Positions 6,239 through 14,165 of a stretch of DNA of 21,375 nucleotides are shown here, piece after piece. The DNA is taken from the NCBI GenBank assembly GCA_035695105.1, contig DASSEV010000077.1, positions 1 through 21,375 of the forward strand, written 5' to 3'. The DNA comes from JAICYJ01 sp035695105. GTDB taxonomy: Bacteria; Actinomycetota; Thermoleophilia; Gaiellales; JAICJC01. Each line of letters starts with the position of its first letter. The stretch's first letter is position 1. Both the position numbers and the translations under genes were made by a program. A model generated the notes under the pieces. The model did no database searches. It was not told the DNA's origin and saw only the letters and a program-made list of their open reading frames with translations.

Positions 6239-8291
6239 CCTCGACGCCGGCGCCGGGCGACCGCTCGACCGGATCGAGGTGGAAGTGGGTCTGCCAGACC
6301 ACGCCCAGGCGCCCGCGGATCTCGCGCCGCGCCTCGGCGTCGTCCTCGGGCACGAGGGCGAGCGCCTCCTTGTAGAGCGCCTGGGCGTGATCCATCGCCC
6401 AGCCCCGCTCCGCTTCGGCCGCCGCCTCCAGGAAGTACCGCACCGCGCGCTCGCCCTCGCCCGCCTCCCGCCAGTGGCGCGCCATCTGGGCGACCGCCTC
6501 GCCCGTCTCCGGTGCCGCCTCCTCCAGATAGCGAGCCGTTTCGGCGTGCAGCTGCTGACGGCGCGCCCGCGGCAGCATCTCGTACGCGGCGTCGCGGATC
6601 ATCATGTGGCGGAAGGTGTACTGCTGCTCGCCTGTGATGGCCGAGACCACCTCACGACGGATCAGGTCGCGGCGCTCGAGCGCTGCCAGCGTGTCACCGA
6701 GGTCGGCGATGTCGTCCGCGACGCGCTCGACCGGCCCGCGCCAGAACACCTTGCCCATCACGGCCGCGGCGAGCAGGGCGGCGCGCTCATCCGCCGGGAG
6801 GGCATCCAGGCGCGCCGTCACGATGCCGCGGATCGTCGTCGGCATGGCGTCGGAGCTCTCGGCCGGCCGCTCCGCCAGGGTTGCGGCCAGCTGCTCGATG
6901 AAGAGCGGGTTACCCTCCGCCATCTGAGCGAACATCGCGGCGCGGCGCTGCCGCTCGCTCTCCTCGATGCCGCGAAGCACGTTGAACGCGAGCGCCTCGG
7001 CCTCGTCGCCGACCAGCGGCTGCAGAGGCATCGAGATGTAGCCGGGCAGCCCGCCGCCCCAGCCCGGCCGGCTGTCCAGCAGGTCGGGCCTGGCCAGCGT
7101 CAGCAGCAGCACGCGTGAGCCGTGCATGCGGCCGGCCAGCTGCTCGATAAGGTCGAGCAGGCCGCGGTCGGCCCAGTGGATGTCCTCGAAGACGAGCACC
7201 GTCGGCTGCTCGGACGCGATCGCCTCGATGAAGCAGCGCACCGAGAAGAACAGCGCCTCGCGGTCCTCGGCCACCGCGTCGGGGTCGATCCCGAGGATCA
7301 GGCCGAGGTGGCCGGCGACCACCGCCGGGTCGGGAACCGCCAGCCGGTCGCACTCGGCGCGCAGCTTCTGCCCGGCCTCCGCCGGCTCGTCGTTCTCGAA
7401 GATGCCGGCGAACTGCTTCACCTGGGTGGCGAAGGCGCCGTAGGCGCTGCTCTCGCGGTAGGGCAGGCAGCGGCCGCGCACCACACGTCCGCCGTCGCCG
7501 GCCACGATCCGCCGGAACTCGGTGGCGAGGCGCGACTTGCCGACGCCGGGCGGCCCGAGCACGGTGATGACGTGCGGGCTGCCGGCCGCGGCGCGCTCCC
7601 AGATGCCCTTCAGCATCGCCAGCTCGCCGACTCGGCCGACCATCGGCGTCCCGGGGGTTCCGTCGTCCGTGGCCAGCCGTTCGGCCAGCCACACCTCGAT
7701 CGGCGCCTCCTTGCCCTTCGCGGTCACGGGCTCGGCCTGGGCGTACGAGACGGCGAGGTTGGTGCACCGGTACGTCTCGCCTCCCACGAGCACCCCGCCG
7801 GCCGGTGCCGCGGACTGCAGCCGGGAGGCGGTGTTGATCACGTCGCCCGCGACCATCGCCTCGCCCAGCTCGGGGCGGGCGCCGATCGTGACCAGCGCCT
7901 CGCCGGTGTTGACCGCGATCCGCACCTGGGTTCCGAGCGCTGCGCGGACCGACAGCGCGGCGCGCACGGCGCGCTCCGGGTCGTCGCCGTAGGCGGTGGG
8001 CGCGCCGAACACGCCAACGACGGCGTCCCCGATGAACTTCTCGACGACGCCCCCGAACGACTCGATCTCGACCCGCACCCGGTCGTGGTAGGGGGCGAGG
8101 ATGGCCCGCACGTCCTCGGGATCGAGCGTTTCCGCCCGTGAGGTGAACCCGACCAGGTCGACGAAGATGACCGTGACGATCCGCCGCTCCTCGCGGGACG
8201 CACCCCTCGCGCCGGCCAGCGGACGGCCGCACGCCAGGCAGAACTGGGCGATCGGCGGGTTCTCCTGGGAGCATGACGCGCAGACGGTCAT
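6210..8291 (-). CDS. Zinc-ribbon / class III nucleotide cyclase / AAA ATPase protein
   Basis: A 693-residue multidomain signalling protein. Residues 4-21 form a zinc ribbon (CASC ... CLAC). Residues 35-205 are a class III cyclase domain: metal-binding Asp45 (VDLVGFT) and Asp89 (KFIGDAVVGVFG), Lys85, and transition-state residues Asn153 and Arg157 (VINTASRL). The position that is Asp or Thr in proven adenylyl cyclases is Met146, so substrate is uncertain. A NACHT/AAA_16-type ATPase follows, with Walker A GPPGVGKS (246-253) and Walker B VLVFEDIHWAD (365-375), then a helical, probably TPR-like tail. Many relatives are longer, about 1000 residues or more, with extended TPRs, so this is a short version. 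ATG at 8291 overlaps the hydrolase stop as ATGA, indicating coupled translation; a TAGACT box 6 nt upstream may be incidental. Confidence 0.9.
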   Translation of the reverse strand: MTVCASCSQENPPIAQFCLACGRPLAGARGASREERRIVTVIFVDLVGFTSRAETLDPEDVRAILAPYHDRVRVEIESFGGVVEKFIGDAVVGVFGAPTAYGDDPERAVRAALSVRAALGTQVRIAVNTGEALVTIGARPELGEAMVAGDVINTASRLQSAAPAGGVLVGGETYRCTNLAVSYAQAEPVTAKGKEAPIEVWLAERLATDDGTPGTPMVGRVGELAMLKGIWERAAAGSPHVITVLGPPGVGKSRLATEFRRIVAGDGGRVVRGRCLPYRESSAYGAFATQVKQFAGIFENDEPAEAGQKLRAECDRLAVPDPAVVAGHLGLILGIDPDAVAEDREALFFSVRCFIEAIASEQPTVLVFEDIHWADRGLLDLIEQLAGRMHGSRVLLLTLARPDLLDSRPGWGGGLPGYISMPLQPLVGDEAEALAFNVLRGIEESERQRRAAMFAQMAEGNPLFIEQLAATLAERPAESSDAMPTTIRGIVTARLDALPADERAALLAAAVMGKVFWRGPVERVADDIADLGDTLAALERRDLIRREVVSAITGEQQYTFRHMMIRDAAYEMLPRARRQQLHAETARYLEEAAPETGEAVAQMARHWREAGEGERAVRYFLEAAAEAERGWAMDHAQALYKEALALVPEDDAEARREIRGRLGVVWQTHFHLDPVERSPGAGVEARSPAGPPD

Positions 8292-9094
8292 GGCTCGAGT
8301 CTACGACCTGTTCGGCGAAGCGGTTTGTCGGCGCCGCGCCGCAGCGCCGGCAGCACGGCCTCGACGACGGCGTCCGGCTGCAGGAACGCACCGACGTGGC
8401 CCGCGCCCGGGACGCGGGTGCTGGTGGCGTCCGGCATGGCGGCGGCCATCTCGTCCTGGGTCCGGTCGGGATCCTCGAGCGCGCCCGCGACCAGCGCGAC
8501 GGGCACCCGGATCTCGCCCAGCCGCGGCCACGGATCCGGCTCCGCGGCCCATCCCTCCAGCGTCAGCCCGAACTGCTGCGGGTCGGTCGCACCGAAGTCC
8601 TCGCGCAGCCAGCCGGGCAGGGTGAGCCCCTCTCCCTGCTCGACCGCGTCGACCAGGCCTTCCATCCCGTCCTCCATGACTGGCGCGGCGTAGTCCGAGG
8701 GCAGCGCCTGCTCGTCGGGCGGATCGAACACCGTGCCCAGCACGGCCAGCGCGCAGACCCGCGGGTCGCGCAGCGCCAGCAGGTAGCCCACGGCCCCGCC
8801 GAACGAGTACCCGAAGAACCCGTAGCCGGCGAGGCCGAGCTCGTCTGCCAGCGCCATCACGTCGGCGATGTAGTCGTCGGGCGCGTGGGACGCCCGCTGA
8901 GGCGGGCGGTCGCTGCGGCCGCGTCCGCGGTGGTCGTACAGGATCACGCGGAACTCGCTCAGCCGCTCGACGTATCCGCCGTCGCGCCACATCGCACCGC
9001 TGCCCGCCCCTCCCGTGTGCAGCACGAGCGGGGCTCCGGATCCACCCTCGTCCTCGTAGTGCAGCCGCACGCCGTCTCGGATGAGGTTGGGCAC
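8288..9094 (-). CDS. Alpha/beta-hydrolase fold protein, upstream of the cyclase
   Basis: A 268-residue hydrolase. The oxyanion region LHTGGAGSGAMW (25-36), the strand-beta4 motif YDHRGRGRSDRP (53-64), the nucleophile elbow GYSFGG (Ser97) and the catalytic His in GAGHVGAF (His233) are all present; the acid is probably in AGALEDPDRT. It resembles peroxidase/lactonase-like members, but the substrate cannot be assigned. The start is GTG at 9094, 7 bp after the zinc-ribbon membrane gene, with a poor ribosome site, so re-initiation is likely. Its TGA is shared with the ATG of the cyclase gene. In Mycobacterium tuberculosis Rv1900c an alpha/beta-hydrolase is fused to a class III cyclase; the overlap here suggests the same partnership as two chains. 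Confidence 0.88.
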   Translation of the reverse strand: MPNLIRDGVRLHYEDEGGSGAPLVLHTGGAGSGAMWRDGGYVERLSEFRVILYDHRGRGRSDRPPQRASHAPDDYIADVMALADELGLAGYGFFGYSFGGAVGYLLALRDPRVCALAVLGTVFDPPDEQALPSDYAAPVMEDGMEGLVDAVEQGEGLTLPGWLREDFGATDPQQFGLTLEGWAAEPDPWPRLGEIRVPVALVAGALEDPDRTQDEMAAAMPDATSTRVPGAGHVGAFLQPDAVVEAVLPALRRGADKPLRRTGRRLEP

Positions 9095-9101
9095 GCCCGG
9101 C

Positions 9102-9449
9102 CTACTTCGGCTGGACGGTCGCGGGCGGCTGGGCCGCCACCTGGGCGAGCGCCCGCCGGCGCCAGATCGGCTGCAGCACCACCCACCACAGGCCGCCGGC
9201 GATCAGCAGCGCGGCCAGGCCGGCCCACCGGTCGAGCAGCAGGAATCCCGCCAGCGCGATCAGGCCTACCACGCCGGTGCCGAGGCGTGCGAACACGCGC
9301 ATGCGCTGGTCGAACGCCGTGAGGGCGGCGCGCTGCTCCGGCGAGAGCGCGGTCTCGTAGACCCGGCCGCACTGGCACGTGACCTCGTCGCCGGCAAGGG
9401 CCTCGGTGACGTGTCCGCACTCGCACTTCACCGTGATCGGAACGCGCAT
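9102..9449 (-). CDS. Small zinc-ribbon membrane protein
   Basis: A 115-residue protein I cannot name. Its N-terminus carries two C-x-C pairs (CECGHV, residues 9-14; CQCGRVY, about 25-31), a compact zinc-ribbon-like unit. A charged helix (LSPEQRAALTAFDQRM) follows, then two hydrophobic segments (about 56-71 GTGVVGLIALAGFLLL, and about 76-92 GLAALLIAGGLWWVVL) separated by a short turn, so it is probably a two-pass hairpin in the membrane. The tail is RRRA-rich then Pro/Gln-rich. ATG at 9449 has no Shine-Dalgarno sequence; GACAAT 6 nt upstream is a weak -10 candidate. It heads the three-gene operon with the hydrolase and cyclase, so a role as membrane anchor or sensor for that module is possible but only inferred. 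Confidence 0.75.
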   Translation of the reverse strand: MRVPITVKCECGHVTEALAGDEVTCQCGRVYETALSPEQRAALTAFDQRMRVFARLGTGVVGLIALAGFLLLDRWAGLAALLIAGGLWWVVLQPIWRRRALAQVAAQPPATVQPK

Positions 9450-9495
9450 GTGCGTATTGTCGCCTCGCCCCCTATGCGACCGCCAGTCCGACCGG

Positions 9496-9535
9496 TAGGA
9501 TCGTGCCCTCTGTTCCGTTCTTCTGGGAGGTGAGC
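9496..9535 (+). promoter_or_regulatory. Permease -10 box and Shine-Dalgarno sequence
   Basis: TAGGAT (9496-9501) is a TANNNT -10 candidate that would give a leader of about 28 nt. GGGAGGTGA just upstream of the ATG at 9536 is a strong ribosome site and fixes that start over the in-frame ATG at 9503. No good -35 hexamer is seen. Confidence 0.5.
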
Positions 9536-11089
9536 ATGGCGGAAGTTGCGGTAGACGACCGGAAATTGCTCAAGACGATGCGCTGGTGGGACGGCTTCGT
9601 CGTCGGTCTGTGCAATCCGGGGTTTCTCCTCGCCGGCCTGGCCGGCTCGGTGGACACGCTCGGGCCCAAGTGGGCCTCCATCATCTGGTTCTCTTCGTCG
9701 ATTGTCGGCGCCCTGCAGGCGTACATCTATGCCGAGCCGGCGACGATGTTCCCCGACAAGTCGGGCGGCCTCTCGATGTACGCGAAGGAGGGGTGGCGGA
9801 AGTACTTCTCGCTGGCCGGCCCGCTGGCCACCTTCGGGTACTGGTTTGCCTGGTCGAGCGTGCTCGCCATCTACGGCGGCATCATCGGCACGCTGCTGAT
9901 CACGCGCTTCTGGGCTGGCGACTGGATCGGCACCTTCACCTGGCACATCGGGTTCTTCGACGTGTACGGCTACCGGCTGATCGGCCTGGTCTGCATCCTC
10001 ATGTGCTTCATCTTCAACGTGCGAGGCATGCGACCGGCCGTGTGGTTCAGCTACGTCACCGGCGCGCTGATGCTGATCCCGGTGCTGTCGCTCGCGATCA
10101 TCCCGTTCCTGAACGGGGACATCAAGAACCACGCCCTCAACCAGGACTTCGTGTCCGCGTCGGTCTCGTTCTACGGCGGCACGCCGAGCAACTTCCAGAC
10201 GGTGGCGATGCTGATCGTCTGGTTCTGGGTGATCGGCTGGTCGTCCTACGGCCCGGAGGCGCCGGCCACCTTCGCGCCGGAGTTCGTCGACACGAAGAAC
10301 GACACCCGCAAGGCGCTCGCCTCCGCGGGCATCCTCAACTGCTTCCTGTGCCTGCTGCTGCCGCTGACGCTCGTGGCCGAGCTGGGCACCGGGGCGATCG
10401 CGAAGGACACGACCTACATCGCCTACCTGACCACCGCGCTCGACAACACCGTCGGCACGACGCTGGGAGGCCTGTTCGTCGTGTTCCTGAGCGCGGGTCT
10501 GCTGCTCTCCATGAACACCGCCACGATGGACGGCTCACGGGCGCTGTTCGGCATGGCTCGTGAGGGGCTGACGGTCAAGCAGCTCGACCGGCTGAACCAC
10601 TTCCACGTGCCGGGCCGCGCGATGATGCTCGACTGCGTGCTCAACATCTGCCTGCTGTTCTTCGCGCCCAGCCTGCTCTTCATCCTGGTCGCGGGCAACA
10701 TCGGCTACGTGCTGTCGCACGTGTTCGCGCTCTCGGGAGTGCTGCTGCTGCGGCGCGACCGGCCCGACTGGCCGCGGCCGTACAGGCTGGCCTCCTTCTG
10801 GATCCCGATCTGCTGGGCCTGCCTGATCATCAACCTGGTGGCCACGGTGTTCGGCGTGATCTGGATCAAGTACACCGGCTACCTGATCAAGGGGACGGAC
10901 GTCAGCGGGTACACGACCGCTGCGATCATCGTCGGCCTGCTCGCGCTGGGCGCGGGCGTCGCCGGCTACGTGATCGGCCAGCACCAGCACGGCAAGAAGT
11001 TCAGCTGGAAGGACCCGAGCGACGAGTCGCCGTCACCGGCGGCCTACGAGCTCATGGGCACGCCCGCTCCGGCGATCGCCGGCGACTGA
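9536..11089 (+). CDS. APC-superfamily amino acid/amine permease
   Basis: A 517-residue inner-membrane transporter with about 12 hydrophobic segments. The first helix carries GFVVGLCNPGFLLAGLAGS, corresponding to the broken substrate-binding helix 1 of the APC fold; AEPATMFPDKSGGLSMYAKE matches the helix 2-3 region of amino acid permeases, and GWSSYGPEAPATFAPEFVD resembles the helix 6 region. The cytoplasmic tail is hydrophilic (KKFSWKDPSDESPSP). Likely substrate is an amino acid or amine taken up by proton symport; which one is not readable. It is a single-gene unit with its own strong Shine-Dalgarno sequence, followed at once by a strong terminator. The aldehyde dehydrogenase on the other side of the terminator and the distant aminotransferase hint at amine catabolism but share no operon. 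Confidence 0.88.
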   Translation: MAEVAVDDRKLLKTMRWWDGFVVGLCNPGFLLAGLAGSVDTLGPKWASIIWFSSSIVGALQAYIYAEPATMFPDKSGGLSMYAKEGWRKYFSLAGPLATFGYWFAWSSVLAIYGGIIGTLLITRFWAGDWIGTFTWHIGFFDVYGYRLIGLVCILMCFIFNVRGMRPAVWFSYVTGALMLIPVLSLAIIPFLNGDIKNHALNQDFVSASVSFYGGTPSNFQTVAMLIVWFWVIGWSSYGPEAPATFAPEFVDTKNDTRKALASAGILNCFLCLLLPLTLVAELGTGAIAKDTTYIAYLTTALDNTVGTTLGGLFVVFLSAGLLLSMNTATMDGSRALFGMAREGLTVKQLDRLNHFHVPGRAMMLDCVLNICLLFFAPSLLFILVAGNIGYVLSHVFALSGVLLLRRDRPDWPRPYRLASFWIPICWACLIINLVATVFGVIWIKYTGYLIKGTDVSGYTTAAIIVGLLALGAGVAGYVIGQHQHGKKFSWKDPSDESPSPAAYELMGTPAPAIAGD

Positions 11090-11102
11090 GCCCAGGAATG
11101 CG

Positions 11103-11135
11103 AACGGGGGCCCGGCCGGCGGCCGGGCCCCCGTT
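11103..11135. terminator. Bidirectional hairpin terminator
   Basis: AACGGGGGCCCGGCC (11103-11117) pairs perfectly with GGCCGGGCCCCCGTT (11121-11135): a 15-bp stem with a 3-nt loop. It lies 13 bp after the permease stop and 11 bp beyond the end of the converging aldehyde dehydrogenase gene. On the plus strand TTGTCGTCT follows, so the U-tract is short, as is common in high-GC bacteria. Confidence 0.9.
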
Positions 11136-11146
11136 GTCGTCTCCGG

Positions 11147-12583
11147 CTACTCGCCGAGCTCCCAGGTGATCTGCTTCGTCTCGGTCATCGCGTCGAAGAT
11201 CCAGCCGGCCAGCTCACGGCCGGACCCGGACTTCTTCGCGCCGCCGAACGGGGCGAGCTGATCCCAGTAGTTGGTCGTCTCGTTGATGTGCACGGTGCCG
11301 TGGCGGAGCTCCTCGGCGTAGCGCCAGGCGGCCCGCAGGTCGTTGGTGAAGACCGCCGCGGTGAGGCCGTACTCGGTCTCGTTGGCGACCCGCAGCGCCT
11401 CGTCGTCCTCCTCGAAGGTCATGATCGGGGCGACCGGGCCGAAGGTCTCCTCGCGGGCGATGCGCATGTCGCTGGTGACGCCGTCGATGATGGTCGGCTC
11501 GTGCAGGAGCCCGTCGGCGCCGCCGCCGAGCACGACCGTGGCGCCCTTCTCGACGGCCTCGGCGATGTGCTGCTTCGTCCGGTTCAGCACCGCCTCGGTG
11601 CGCACCGGGCCCATGTCGGTCTCGTCGTTGGTGGGGTCGCCCACGGTCAGCGCCTCGGCGCGCTCACGCAGGCGGGCGATGAACTCGTCCTTGACGGAGC
11701 TGTGCACGAGGATCCGCTCGGCCGCTGTGCAGCACTGCCCGGCGAGGTAGAAGCAGCCGGTGATGGCGGCGTCGGCCGCCTTGTCGAGGTCGGCGTCGGC
11801 CCGAACGATCTGCGGGCCGTTGCCGCCCAGCTCGAGCACGCGGTTCTTGAGCGCGGCCTCGCGGGCCACCGCCTCGCCGGTCTCGACCGAGCCGGTGAAG
11901 ACGACGCAGCCCACGTCGGGGTGTTCGACCAGCGCCTTGCCGGCGTCGCCTCGGCCGTGGACGAGGTTGACCGTGCCCGGCGGGAAGCCGGCGTCGTGCA
12001 GCAGCTCGACGAACTTCTCGGCGCAGAGCGGCGAGAACTCGGACGGCTTCCAGACCGTGGTGCAGCCGATGGCGAGGCCGTACACGATCGGGATGCCGGC
12101 GATGTCGACCGGGAAGTTCCACGGCGTCACGGCGGCCACCACGCCGATCGGCTCCTGTACCACCATGATCCGCTTCGTGCCGGTCGACTCCTGCGTCGAG
12201 GGCAGCACCTTGCCGGCGTAGCGCAGCGCGTCCTCGGAGGCGCGGCGGAAGTGGTCGACGGTGAACTCCTCCATCTCCTCGCGCGCCTCGCGGATGGTCT
12301 TGCCGACCTCCCGGGCGATCAGCTGCGAGATCTCCTCGTTGCGCTCCATGCAGAGCTCGAACGCGCGCCGGCACAGCTCGACGCGATGCCGCAGCGGCGT
12401 CTTGCGCCACGCCGGGAAGGCGTCGCGTGCCGCGGCCACGGCGCGCTCGATGTCGGCCGGCGTTGCCGCGTGGACGCTGCCCACGAGCGAGCCGTCGTAG
12501 GGACTGTGAACCTCGATCTCCTCGCCGTCACCGGCGATCCACTCGCCGTTGATGAACGCGCTGCGCGCGGTTGCGATCGCCAT
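11147..12583 (-). CDS. NAD(P)-dependent aldehyde dehydrogenase
   Basis: A 478-residue soluble enzyme oxidising an aldehyde to the carboxylate. The substrate-binding/cofactor region PWNFPV (Asn in TPWNFP), the adenine-loop stretch VFTGSVETGEAVAREAA, the general base Glu251 in LELGGNGPQI and the catalytic Cys285 in YLAGQCCTAAERILVH are all present; Glu-Cys spacing (34) equals the family standard. Cys284 is an extra neighbour. The C-terminal PFGGAKKSGSGRE motif is intact. ATG at 12583 has the ribosome site GGGAGGCG; a TAGAGT box at 12625-12620 could be its -10. It resembles the lactaldehyde/semialdehyde/aryl-aldehyde branch, but substrate is not assignable. Divergent from the kinase-GlpD operon over 112 bp, convergent with the permease. 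Confidence 0.93.
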   Translation of the reverse strand: MAIATARSAFINGEWIAGDGEEIEVHSPYDGSLVGSVHAATPADIERAVAAARDAFPAWRKTPLRHRVELCRRAFELCMERNEEISQLIAREVGKTIREAREEMEEFTVDHFRRASEDALRYAGKVLPSTQESTGTKRIMVVQEPIGVVAAVTPWNFPVDIAGIPIVYGLAIGCTTVWKPSEFSPLCAEKFVELLHDAGFPPGTVNLVHGRGDAGKALVEHPDVGCVVFTGSVETGEAVAREAALKNRVLELGGNGPQIVRADADLDKAADAAITGCFYLAGQCCTAAERILVHSSVKDEFIARLRERAEALTVGDPTNDETDMGPVRTEAVLNRTKQHIAEAVEKGATVVLGGGADGLLHEPTIIDGVTSDMRIAREETFGPVAPIMTFEEDDEALRVANETEYGLTAAVFTNDLRAAWRYAEELRHGTVHINETTNYWDQLAPFGGAKKSGSGRELAGWIFDAMTETKQITWELGE

Positions 12584-12695
12584 GCTTCGCCTCCCGATGT
12601 GGCGGTGTGTGAGAGCCTGACTCTACTCCAGCGCCGGCGGCAGATTTGTGACAGCTGCGGGCGTTCGTTGCTGATCCATGTGGGAGCATGGCGCC

Positions 12696-14165
12696 GTGAA
12701 CGACGCGGCGTCCCAGGGTGTGATCCTCGCCGTCGATCAGGGCAGCTCGAGCACGCGCTGCGTGGTGATGGACGCCGCCCTGCGGACGCTGGCATCCGCT
12801 TCGGCTCCTGTGGCGACCTCCCGCCCCGCGCCGGGGGTGGTCGAGCACGACCCGTCGGACGTGGCGGCCGGCGTGCTTGCCGCGGCCGGCGAGGCGCTCG
12901 CGTCCGCAGGTGACCCCGACGTTGCCGCGGTCGGCATCGCGACGCAGACCGAGACGTTCGTGCTCTGGGATGCGGAGAGCGGTGAGCCCGCCTGCCCGCT
13001 GATCAGCTGGCAGGATCAGCGCGCGGAGCCGCAGGCGCGAAGGCTCGACCCGCACGCGGAGGCGATCGCCGCTGCGACCGGCCTGCCGCTCGATCCGACG
13101 TTCTCAGCGCCGAAGCTGGCGTGGCTGTTCGAGCGCGATCCCGCCCTGGCCGCGCGAGCCGAGTCCGGCGAGCTGCGGTTCGGCGACGTCGCCTGCTGGC
13201 TGGCGTGGCGGCTGAGCGACGGCGCGGCGCACGTCACGGAGCCGTCCAACGCCTGCCGCTCGCTGCTCCTCGACCTCGGCTCGCTCGCGTGGAGCCCGGA
13301 GCTCTGCGGCCTGTTCGGCGTGCCCGCGGCCCTGCTTCCCGAGATCCGCCGCTCCGACGACCCGCGTGTCCGGACGTCCGCGGGCGTGACCGGGTTCGAG
13401 GCTCCCATCACCGCGATGCTGGGCGATCAGCCGGCGGCGCTGCTCGGGCAGGGGTGCACCCGTCCGCGGATGGCGGCCCTCACGCTCGGCACGGGAGCCT
13501 TCCTCTGGCTGAACGCCGGCCCGGGCCGGCCGCAGCCGCCTCCCGGCGTGCTCGCGACCGCCGCCTGGGATGCCGCGCGCGGCCGCGCGTACGCGCTCGA
13601 GGCGTTCGGTGCCAATGCCGGCAACGCCCTTCGCCTGCTGCGGGATCTGGGCCTGCTCGGCGATCCGCCCTCGCCGATGCCGGACTGGGGCCGGCCGCAC
13701 CCGGTGCTCGTGGCCGCTCCGGCCGGGCTGGGCACGCCGCGCTGGCACGGCGCCGACCGGATCACCCTGCTCGGCGCGGGCAGCACCACCACGCGCGACG
13801 CGCTCGGCCGGGCGGCGATCGCCGGCATCGCCCATCAGATCGCCGATGCCCTCGAGGCGCAGGATGCGGAGCGCAGCATGGACGTGATCCGCGTGGGCGG
13901 CGGCCTGTCGGCCGACGCCGGCCTCGTGCAGGCCGTGGCCGACCTCTCCGGCCTCGAGCTGGAGGTCTCGTCGGTCACCGAGGCGACGGCTCGGGGCATC
14001 GCGCAGCTCGCCGCCGAGGCGGCGGGCCTGCGATGCGCGGAGGACGATGCGCGCGAGGTGGCCCGTACGGTGGCCCCCGGGCTCGACGCCGCCGGCCGCG
14101 AGCGGGAGCGTGAGCGCTGGCGGCGCGCCGTCGACATCCACGTCAGCGACGGGGCGGCCGTATGA
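12696..14165 (+). CDS. FGGY carbohydrate kinase, glycerol-kinase-like with altered substrate residues
   Basis: A 489-residue two-domain sugar kinase (ATP + polyol to polyol phosphate). VILAVDQGSSSTRCVVMD (9-26) is the phosphate-1 motif; ISWQDQRAE (103-111), GDQPAALLGQG (243-253) and LTLGTGAFLWLNAG follow the glycerol kinase order. Against E. coli GlpK contacts Arg83, Glu84, Tyr135, Asp245 and Gln246, the equivalent residues here read Thr85, Glu86, Thr135, Asp244 and Gln245: two of five are changed. The substrate may therefore differ from glycerol or be bound less tightly. GTG at 12696 is preferred (GGGAG 9 nt upstream); ATG at 12678 is the alternative. The stop overlaps the GlpD start as ATGA, which supports glycerol-3-phosphate as the product. 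No GlpF is nearby. Confidence 0.85.
   Translation: MNDAASQGVILAVDQGSSSTRCVVMDAALRTLASASAPVATSRPAPGVVEHDPSDVAAGVLAAAGEALASAGDPDVAAVGIATQTETFVLWDAESGEPACPLISWQDQRAEPQARRLDPHAEAIAAATGLPLDPTFSAPKLAWLFERDPALAARAESGELRFGDVACWLAWRLSDGAAHVTEPSNACRSLLLDLGSLAWSPELCGLFGVPAALLPEIRRSDDPRVRTSAGVTGFEAPITAMLGDQPAALLGQGCTRPRMAALTLGTGAFLWLNAGPGRPQPPPGVLATAAWDAARGRAYALEAFGANAGNALRLLRDLGLLGDPPSPMPDWGRPHPVLVAAPAGLGTPRWHGADRITLLGAGSTTTRDALGRAAIAGIAHQIADALEAQDAERSMDVIRVGGGLSADAGLVQAVADLSGLELEVSSVTEATARGIAQLAAEAAGLRCAEDDAREVARTVAPGLDAAGRERERERWRRAVDIHVSDGAAV

Noticed and set aside
9536..12583. Permease and aldehyde dehydrogenase as one operon
   Set aside because: They converge on a 15-bp-stem terminator and are transcribed from opposite strands.
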